From: Bradyrhizobium tropiciagri
GTDB lineage: Bacteria > Pseudomonadota > Alphaproteobacteria > Rhizobiales > Xanthobacteraceae
Direction: 5' to 3'
Assembly (NCBI RefSeq): GCF_018130505.1
Contig: NZ_JAFCKH010000002.1
Span: 1-64,000 of the forward strand
Length of the DNA stretch: 64,000 nucleotides
In this document: in pieces, positions 56,779-64,000 of the stretch
Numbering within the stretch: the first letter of the stretch is position 1
How the letters are laid out: every line of letters starts with the position of its first letter
Translations under genes and position numbers: made by a program
Notes under the pieces: model-generated
What the model was told of the DNA's origin: nothing
Database searches by the model: none
The model's input: the letters and a program-made list of their open reading frames with translations, nothing else

Positions 56779-56795
56779 ACCAAGGTAGTAGCCGG
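56779..56795 (-). promoter_or_regulatory. Shared alcohol-regulon element, copy 2 (FIST-kinase operon)
   Basis: On the minus strand CCGGCTACTACCTTGGT, 175 bases before the FIST start and 55 bases after the DUF779 stop. It has the same orientation relative to its gene as the other two copies. An A/T-rich 'gataatttagactcattata' patch lies 30-55 bases downstream. Confidence 0.65.
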
Positions 56796-56849
56796 TAACG
56801 CCGGCTGGCCTGGATCGTCCGGCCAGCGCATCGCGCCTGGCGCGGCGCG

Positions 56850-57221
56850 TCAGGCTGTGCGCTCGGCGGCCTCGAGTTCCGCGACCTCCTGGTCGCTGAA
56901 CACCCGGCTCCGGGTCAGGAAGCGGACGCCCTCGGGCGCCTCGAGCGAGAAGCCGGCTCCCCGGCCTGGCACGACGTCGATGATGAGCTGGGTGTGGCGC
57001 CAATATTCGAACTGGGCGGCGCCGATATAGAAGTCGCAGCCGGCGATCTGGCCGAGATGCACATCCTGGCCGCCGATCCGGAATTCGTTGACGGGGTAGC
57101 ACATCGGCGCGCTGCCATCGCAGCAGCCGCCCGACTGGTGAAACATCAGCGGGCCGTGCTGCGCCTTCAACCGCGCGATCATCGCTTCGGCTTTCGGCGT
57201 GACTTCGACCCGGGCTACCAT
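56850..57221 (-). CDS. DUF779 protein, aldehyde dehydrogenase companion
   Basis: 123 residues. It has the compact DUF779 fold with 'HQSGGCCDGSAPMCYP' (three Cys, possibly metal-binding), 'DVHLGQIAGCDFYIGAAQFEYW' (in parts) and 'QLIIDVVPGRGAGFSLE'. The family almost always sits next to acetaldehyde-type dehydrogenases such as AcoD/ExaC; its role is unknown. It lies 124 bases after the aldehyde dehydrogenase stop and is probably in its transcript. Confidence 0.9.
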   Translation of the reverse strand: MVARVEVTPKAEAMIARLKAQHGPLMFHQSGGCCDGSAPMCYPVNEFRIGGQDVHLGQIAGCDFYIGAAQFEYWRHTQLIIDVVPGRGAGFSLEAPEGVRFLTRSRVFSDQEVAELEAAERTA

Positions 57222-57345
57222 CGCCGTTCCCCTTGGTTCGAGTAATCCCCACGGTCCGGGACGCGGCGTCCCGCACCGGCGGAGAAGCGTTGGCGGGCGC
57301 GCCTCGGGAGGAGGGAAGGGGCACGCCCGCCTGGTCGCCGTTGCC

Positions 57346-58866
<1,521 letters not shown>

Positions 58867-58962
58867 CGCTTCCTCCGTTTTCGCCGGGGCTTGTCTCTGT
58901 TGTTCAAGCCTTGGTCCGGACGGCGCCGGACATTGCGATATATACATGTGAATACAACGGAG

Positions 58963-58978
58963 ACCAAGGTAGTAGCGG
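58963..58978 (-). promoter_or_regulatory. Shared alcohol-regulon element, copy 3 (aldehyde dehydrogenase)
   Basis: On the minus strand CCGCTACTACCTTGGT, 97 bases before the aldehyde dehydrogenase ATG. Identical to copy 1 over CCGCTACTACCTT and to copy 2 over CTACTACCTTGGT. A/T-rich 'ttcacatgtatatatcg' follows, a possible -10 region. Confidence 0.7.
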
Positions 58979-59159
58979 TGCCGCCCCGGCAGGCCCGATG
59001 CCGCCCGGTCGGGGCAGTCGGCTCCGCCGGACCGGCCGTGGCGATTTTTTCCGTGCATTTACGCACCCTTATCTATTCTGCCTTAGCTTTGCCGGTCGGG
59101 GACTGAGGCGGCGGGGGCTGCCTGATCCCGCATGGTTTGGAATGAAGACGAGGGGCGGC

Positions 59160-61193
59160 ATGTCGGGGCTAAAGCGATCGCGTTCGATCAAACTCCCAAC
59201 CCTTCGCTTCCGCGCCAAGATCATGCTCGGCTTTGCCGTGACGCTGGCGCTTTCGGCGGCCACCATGGGCTTCGCCTATTTCGGCTTCGAGCGGGTCTCG
59301 ACCGGGGTCGCATCGTACCGCCAGAGCGTCGCGGAAGCTGATCTCGCCCGCAACATCGACCGCGAGCTGATCTCCTACCGTTCGCTGGCGCGCTATTTCG
59401 TGGCGACCGGCAAGGAGGAGGACGCCAAGGCGGCGCTCGCCGCCGAAGCCAGCCTGAAAGAGGCCATCCTCGCCTCGATGAAGGGCACCACCAACCCGGC
59501 GCGACTCGAGCAGATCACCAAGCTGGAGCGCGAGTTCCGCGCCTTCACCAAGATCTTCGCCGAGATCGTCAGGATCAAGAACGACAGCGCGCAGACGGCG
59601 CAGAACCAGCTCGTCCGCAGCGCGACCTCGATGCGCTACAAGCTCGACGATCTGCCGAGCAACGCCGACGACACCGAGCTTGAATCGATCCAGTTCGGCG
59701 CCAAGAAGCTGGCGGACCAGCTGCAGTCGATCACCGGGGCCGTCACCACCTTCGTCGTCAATGGTGACAAGTCGGTTGCGGCCAGCGCGCTGGCCCGGCT
59801 CAAATTCACCGAGAACCTGCTGAAGGCGATCACGTCGAAGAACGAGCGGATCACCCAGGCGGTGAAGGACGTCGATGCGCTGCTGTCCGAGTACCGCGCG
59901 GCGCTCGCCAAGCTGATCGAGAACTCGAAATCGATCGATGAACTGACCGTCGAGATGACGGAATCGGCGTCCGCCATCAGCCAGGGCGCGGCGGCGATGA
60001 AATCCGATCTGGTGACGGACCAGAAGCGTCTCGAGACCGAATCGCAAGCCACGATCGGCGACACCGAACGGCTGATCCTGCTGCTCGCCGCCGGCAGCCT
60101 CGTGCTCGGGCTGGTCTGGGCGTTCCTGCTCGGCAAGGGTATTTCGCGGCCGATCGCGGCGATGTGTGCCGCGATGCGCGAGCTCGCGGCCGGCAATTTC
60201 GATGTCGTGCTGCCCGGCCTCGGCCGCCGCGACGAACTCGGCGAGATGGCGAGCGCGGTGGAGGAATTCAAGGTGCAGGCGGTCGCCAAGGCGGAGCGCG
60301 ATGCCGCGAGCCAGGAAGCGCAGAACAAGGCCAGCGCCGCGGCGCGCCGCGGAGAATTGATCCGCTTCGCCGACGAATTCGAATCGGCGGTCGGCTCGAT
60401 CGTCTCCAACGTCTCGGCCTCCGCCGCGCAACTCGAATCGGCGGCCGGCACGCTGACGCGGACCGCGGAGACCACGCAGAACCTCTCCAGCCACGTCGCC
60501 GGAGCCTCCGAGGAGGCCTCCAGCAACATGCAGTCGGTGGCTTCCGCGACCGAGGAGCTGTCCGCCTCGGTCGACGAGATCGGCCGCCGCGCCAAGGAAT
60601 CCAGCCAGATTGCCGACGCCGCCGTGCGCCAGGCCGAGCAGACCGACGCGCGGATCGGCAAGCTCTCGCGTGCCGCGCAGGAGATCGGTGACGTCGTCAA
60701 GCTGATCACCGCGATCGCCGAGCAGACCAATCTGCTGGCGCTGAACGCCACCATCGAGGCCGCGCGCGCCGGCGATGCCGGCCGCGGCTTTGCGGTGGTT
60801 GCCTCCGAGGTGAAGTCGCTGGCGAGCCAGACCGCCAAGGCCACCGACGAGATTTCCAACCACATCGCCGGCATGCAGTCGGCGACGCAGGAATCGGTCG
60901 CGGCGATCAAGGAGATCGGCGGCACCATCGGCCAGATCTCCGGTATCGCGACCAACATCGCAAGCTCGGTCGAGCAGCAGAGCGCGGCCACGCAGGAGAT
61001 CGCGCGCAGCGTTCAGAACGTTGCGGCCGGCACCCAGGAAGCCGCCTCCAGCGTCACCCAGGTCAACCGCGGCGCCACCGAGACCGGAGCCGCCTCCGAA
61101 GAGGTGTTGAGCTCAGCGCGTTCGCTGTCGGTCGAGAGCACCCGTCTGCGCGAGGAGCTCGATCGCTTCATGGCGAACATCCGCGCGGCGTAA
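59160..61193 (+). CDS. Methyl-accepting chemotaxis protein, large helical periplasmic sensor
   Basis: 677 residues from the ATG at 59160 (GAGGGG Shine-Dalgarno); 59142 is an alternative. TM1 is at ~21-41, a helical periplasmic domain of ~260 residues follows (long, as in HBM-type sensors), TM2 is at ~304-325, then HAMP (~326-380) and the signalling hairpin with '[20 protein letters not shown]' at its tip. No CheR-docking pentapeptide is at the C-terminus. It is divergent from the aldehyde dehydrogenase across 293 bases that hold a regulon element, so it could sense the alcohol or acid. The ligand is unknown. Confidence 0.92.
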   Translation: MSGLKRSRSIKLPTLRFRAKIMLGFAVTLALSAATMGFAYFGFERVSTGVASYRQSVAEADLARNIDRELISYRSLARYFVATGKEEDAKAALAAEASLKEAILASMKGTTNPARLEQITKLEREFRAFTKIFAEIVRIKNDSAQTAQNQLVRSATSMRYKLDDLPSNADDTELESIQFGAKKLADQLQSITGAVTTFVVNGDKSVAASALARLKFTENLLKAITSKNERITQAVKDVDALLSEYRAALAKLIENSKSIDELTVEMTESASAISQGAAAMKSDLVTDQKRLETESQATIGDTERLILLLAAGSLVLGLVWAFLLGKGISRPIAAMCAAMRELAAGNFDVVLPGLGRRDELGEMASAVEEFKVQAVAKAERDAASQEAQNKASAAARRGELIRFADEFESAVGSIVSNVSASAAQLESAAGTLTRTAETTQNLSSHVAGASEEASSNMQSVASATEELSASVDEIGRRAKESSQIADAAVRQAEQTDARIGKLSRAAQEIGDVVKLITAIAEQTNLLALNATIEAARAGDAGRGFAVVASEVKSLASQTAKATDEISNHIAGMQSATQESVAAIKEIGGTIGQISGIATNIASSVEQQSAATQEIARSVQNVAAGTQEAASSVTQVNRGATETGAASEEVLSSARSLSVESTRLREELDRFMANIRAA

Positions 61194-61217
61194 CGCACGC
61201 GCTGACGTATCAACCAC

Positions 61218-61338
61218 CGTCGTCCTGGCGAAAGCCAGGACCCATTACCACCGTTCGTTGTTGCCTTGCGTGCAATTCTCCGCGTGCCTTTTTCCAACGG
61301 CCGCGGCGTATGGGTCCTGGCCTTCGCCAGGACGACGC
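61218..61338. repeat. Intergenic repeat family B, copy 4
   Basis: 'cgtcgtcctggcgaaagcc' with 'aggacccatt' and, at the right, 'tatgggtcctggcc' with 'ttcgccaggacgacg'. It lies between convergent chemoreceptor and DUF3175 genes. Confidence 0.85.
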
Positions 61339-61366
61339 AACTAACTGGGATCGCCGGACGACGGCT

Positions 61367-61735
61367 CTAGTCCCGTCCGAACTGGTGCCTCAATTCCACC
61401 TTGGCGCGCTCCAGCCGTGAGCGCTCGGTCTTCGGCAGCGTCTTGCCGGCGCGGTTGATGTAGAAGGTCAGCATCGACAGTGCGGAACGATAGGCGCCGC
61501 TCTTGCGCCGCTCGCTGTGCTCGGCGGACGCCTTCAGCGACGCGGCGATCTTCTTCGCACTGGTCTGCTTGAACACGCCGGCCTTGAGATCGAGCGCGTC
61601 GCTCTCCTTGGTCACGCGCTGCGACCAGCGTTTCGATGTCGTCTTGCTCCCGCGCTTCCGGCGCGCAGTGCTTGCTGTCCGGCTTGCGGATTTTCGCGCG
61701 GTTTTGCGCTTCGTCGTCTTGCGTGCGGCCATCAT
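61367..61735 (-). CDS. DUF3175 basic protein
   Basis: 122 residues. The N-terminal ~35 are Lys/Arg/Ser/Thr only ('RKTTKRKTARKSASRT'), a histone-like, disordered and probably nucleic-acid-binding tail. The rest matches DUF3175: 'KRWSQRVTKESDALDLKAGVF' (in parts), 'SAKKIAASLKASAEHS' and 'SALSMLTFYINRAGK'. Function is unknown. It is a single gene, convergent with the chemoreceptor. The first two codons are both Met. Confidence 0.85.
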   Translation of the reverse strand: MMAARKTTKRKTARKSASRTASTARRKRGSKTTSKRWSQRVTKESDALDLKAGVFKQTSAKKIAASLKASAEHSERRKSGAYRSALSMLTFYINRAGKTLPKTERSRLERAKVELRHQFGRD

Positions 61736-61916
61736 CGGCTCCTTCAGCTTTCAGCCGAGAAACAGCCTGATGCGATCGCGGTTCCTGGCTGCAATGCGGG
61801 AACCCTCCTGCAATGCCGGCGTTATTTCGGCGTGGCGGGCATCCGTTTGCCGCAATCCCGGGGGTTAAGGACCTTGGAGCGTTTCGTTCCAGGGTTTTTC
61901 TCATTGGTCTGGCGTG

Positions 61917-63413
61917 ATGACTCTGCAGCGGACACAGCCGATCTCTACGACAACGGACGCGGTGACGCCGGTGACGCCGGCGGCGCCTGGCGATGACCGC
62001 ATCATCGAGACTTCGATACCGGTTCGCCTCGACAACCTGACCTGGAGCGGCTTTCACACCCGTGTCGTATTGGCGCTCGGCATCACCTGGATCCTCGACG
62101 GGCTCGAGGTGACGCTGGCCGGCGCGCTGTCGGGTGCGCTGAAGGAGAGCCCGACGATGAGCTTCTCCAATGCCGATGTCGGCATTGCCAGCAGCGCCTA
62201 TCTCGCCGGCGCGGTGCTGGGCGCGCTCGGCTTCGGCTGGCTCACCGACCGGATCGGGCGCAAGAAGCTGTTCTTCATCACGCTCGCGCTCTACCTCTCC
62301 GCGACGGCCGCGACCGCGCTGTCGTGGAACGTCGCAAGCTACGCGCTGTTTCGTTTCCTGACCGGCGCCGGCATCGGCGGTGAGTACACCGCGATCAATT
62401 CGACGATCCAGGAGCTGGTGCCGGCGCGCTATCGCGGCTGGACCGATCTCGTGATCAACGGCAGCTTCTGGCTCGGCGCGGCGATCGGCGCCGTAGGCGC
62501 CATCGTGCTGCTCGATCCCGCGGTGCTGGCGCCCGATCACGGCTGGCGGATCGCCTATTTCATCGGTGCCGCGCTCGGCCTCGTCGTGCTGTTCATGCGG
62601 ATGTGGATTCCCGAGAGCCCGCGCTGGCTGATGATCCACGGCTATCCCGACCAGGCCCACAAGATCGTCGCCGATATCGAGACCTCCGTGCTCGGCCACG
62701 AGCAGTCGAGCGAGAACTTCGACAAGATCAAGCTCAGGATGCGCGATCACACGCCGCTGCGCGAGGTCGCGGTGACGCTGTTCTCGACCTACCGGCAGCG
62801 CTCGCTGGTCGGGCTGACGCTGATGGCGGCGCAGGCGTTCTTCTACAATGCGATCTTCTTCACCTTCGCGTTGATCCTGACCGACTTCTTCGGCATCCCC
62901 TCGCGCGATGTCGGCTGGTACATCCTGCCGTTCGCCGCCGGCAACTTCCTCGGGCCGCTGCTGCTCGGCCGCCTGTTCGATACGCTCGGCCGCCGCACCA
63001 TGATCGCGCTGACCTATGGCGTATCGGGCGTGCTGCTGGCGCTGTCCGGCTACCTGTTTTCGATCGGTGTGTTCAGCGCGCAGACCCAGACCATCGCATG
63101 GATGGTGATCTTCTTCTTCGCCTCGCCGGCCGCGAGCGCCGCTTACCTCACCGTCAGCGAGACGTTCCCGCTCGAGGTCCGCGCGCTCGCCATCGCGGCG
63201 TTCTATGCGATCGGCACCGGCATCGGCGGGGTGATCGGGCCGGCGCTGTTCGGCGTGCTGATCGACACCGGTTCGCGCAACAGCGTGTTCGCCGGCTATC
63301 TGTTGGGCTCGGCCCTGATGCTCGTGGCGGCCGCCGTCGCCTGGCGGTATGCCGTCGCAGCCGAGCGAAAATCGCTCGAATCCGTTGCACGGCCACTGGC
63401 ATGTGTGGAGTAG
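61917..63413 (+). CDS. MFS transporter, sugar/aromatic-acid-porter type
   Basis: 498 residues from ATG 61917 (a GTG precedes it directly at 61914). It has 12 membrane helices. The loop 2-3 signature is 'GWLTDRIGRKKL', with 'GRLFDTLGRRTM' as its repeat in the second half, and 'PESPRWL' after TM6, as in sugar and metabolite:H+ symporters. A 40-residue cytoplasmic N-terminus is low in complexity ('TPVTPAAP'). The substrate is not predictable. The next gene, otsB, begins 3 bases after its stop, so the pair is probably one operon. Confidence 0.87.
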   Translation: MTLQRTQPISTTTDAVTPVTPAAPGDDRIIETSIPVRLDNLTWSGFHTRVVLALGITWILDGLEVTLAGALSGALKESPTMSFSNADVGIASSAYLAGAVLGALGFGWLTDRIGRKKLFFITLALYLSATAATALSWNVASYALFRFLTGAGIGGEYTAINSTIQELVPARYRGWTDLVINGSFWLGAAIGAVGAIVLLDPAVLAPDHGWRIAYFIGAALGLVVLFMRMWIPESPRWLMIHGYPDQAHKIVADIETSVLGHEQSSENFDKIKLRMRDHTPLREVAVTLFSTYRQRSLVGLTLMAAQAFFYNAIFFTFALILTDFFGIPSRDVGWYILPFAAGNFLGPLLLGRLFDTLGRRTMIALTYGVSGVLLALSGYLFSIGVFSAQTQTIAWMVIFFFASPAASAAYLTVSETFPLEVRALAIAAFYAIGTGIGGVIGPALFGVLIDTGSRNSVFAGYLLGSALMLVAAAVAWRYAVAAERKSLESVARPLACVE

Positions 63414-63416
63414 ACT

Positions 63417-64000
63417 ATGACGAAGGATGATGTGGCTGAAATGACCGTGGATGATGATATCGCCCGTGGCGGCGCGACCAACAGCGAGCCGGCGCCGGCA
63501 TCGCTGATCCCGCCCTTGAGCCGGACCGCGGTGCTGCTCGACATCGACGGCACCTTGCTCGATTTCGCACCGACACCGCGCGAGGTCTGGGTGCCGCCGG
63601 AGCTTGCGACGACCCTGAGAGAGCTGCATGCGCGCACCGATGGCGCGCTGGCGCTGGTCAGCGGGCGTTCGTTGAACGACATCGACCTGATCTTTGCACC
63701 CGACATGTTTCCCGCGATCGGCGGCCATGGCGCCGAGATGCGGCTGCAGCCGGACAGCGAAGCGGTCGCCACGCATTCGCCGCCGCTCGACAAGGAGTTG
63801 AAGCGCCGCCTCGCCGCGATCGCCAAGCTCAGCCCCGGCATCCTGCTCGAGGACAAGGGCTACTCGCTGGCGCTGCACTACCGCCTCGCGCCGGCGGCAG
63901 AGAAGGCGATCTACGAGGCGGTGTCGCTGATCCGCGCCGAACTGCCGAACGCGCCGATCGAGGTGCTGCCGGGCAAGAGCGTCTGCGAGATCAAGCATGC
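63417..64000 (+). CDS. otsB: Trehalose-6-phosphate phosphatase, N-terminal part (3' end outside window)
   Basis: 194 codons are visible from ATG 63417 to the window edge, with no stop. It is a HAD-superfamily phosphatase: 'LLDIDGTLLDFAPTP' with nucleophile D42 and general acid D44 (motif I), then 'LVSGRSLNDIDLIF' (motif II) and 'AIGGHGAEMR' with 'LEDKGYSLALHYR', which are specific to OtsB. It removes phosphate from trehalose 6-phosphate, the last step of trehalose synthesis. An otsA would be expected just downstream. It follows the transporter by 3 bases. Confidence 0.9.
   Translation, partial: MTKDDVAEMTVDDDIARGGATNSEPAPASLIPPLSRTAVLLDIDGTLLDFAPTPREVWVPPELATTLRELHARTDGALALVSGRSLNDIDLIFAPDMFPAIGGHGAEMRLQPDSEAVATHSPPLDKELKRRLAAIAKLSPGILLEDKGYSLALHYRLAPAAEKAIYEAVSLIRAELPNAPIEVLPGKSVCEIKH

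Overview
High-GC alphaproteobacterial chromosome, most likely Bradyrhizobium or a close relative in the Nitrobacteraceae. This rests on codon use, the FixJ-like, Crp-like and RND gene families, cox and PQQ-dehydrogenase loci, and many palindromic intergenic repeats whose left and right halves read like 'gtcgtcctggcgaaggccaggacc'-type inverted sequences. The species call is recognition, not a search. I identify 52 protein genes (two cut by the window edges), no tRNA or rRNA, no CRISPR and no transposase.

Layout. 1-2.8 kb: end of a chemotaxis cluster (cheW, cheY, cheR, a PilZ-like gene) and an orphan FixJ-type response regulator. 3-5.6 kb: a sugar-acid pair, L-arabonate dehydratase plus an RraA/HMG-aldolase-fold protein. 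5.8-17.4 kb (minus strand): oligopeptidase B, an iron-type ABC importer (ATPase, binding protein, fused permease), a class V aminotransferase, an LssY-C protein, a nuclease-like protein and a DxDTT-containing protein of unknown function. 17.8-33 kb: two pseudo-caspases, each near an RND adaptor, a nucleotide cyclase, an AsmA protein, a Crp-like regulator and an RND pump. Four TGTGA-N6-TCACA-like sites lie in this stretch.

33.4-43.8 kb: a lactonase-type hydrolase, a 3-hydroxyisobutyrate dehydrogenase relative, then a homogentisate block: MarR regulator, FAD monooxygenase, DUF2783, a metallo-beta-lactamase-fold protein, hmgA, fahA, and further on an Lrp-type regulator divergent from hpd. Tyrosine (through 4-hydroxyphenylpyruvate), and probably a hydroxyphenylacetate, would converge on homogentisate and leave as fumarate and acetoacetate. 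Maleylacetoacetate isomerase is not in the window. 44-49 kb: an alpha-methylacyl-CoA racemase and a form II-type coxSLM operon.

49.4-61.2 kb is the most coherent system. It holds a PQQ alcohol dehydrogenase with the Asp-Tyr-Asp signature of lanthanide enzymes, a fused XoxJ-like/cytochrome c protein, two NarL-type response regulators, a NahK/ErcS-like hybrid kinase overlapping a FIST sensor gene, DUF779, an aldehyde dehydrogenase and a divergent chemoreceptor. The three transcription units are tied together by one shared upstream sequence, CTACTACCTT, each time in the direction of transcription. I read this as a self-contained alcohol-to-acid oxidation regulon with its own sensing circuit. The window ends with DUF3175, an MFS transporter and the 5' part of otsB.
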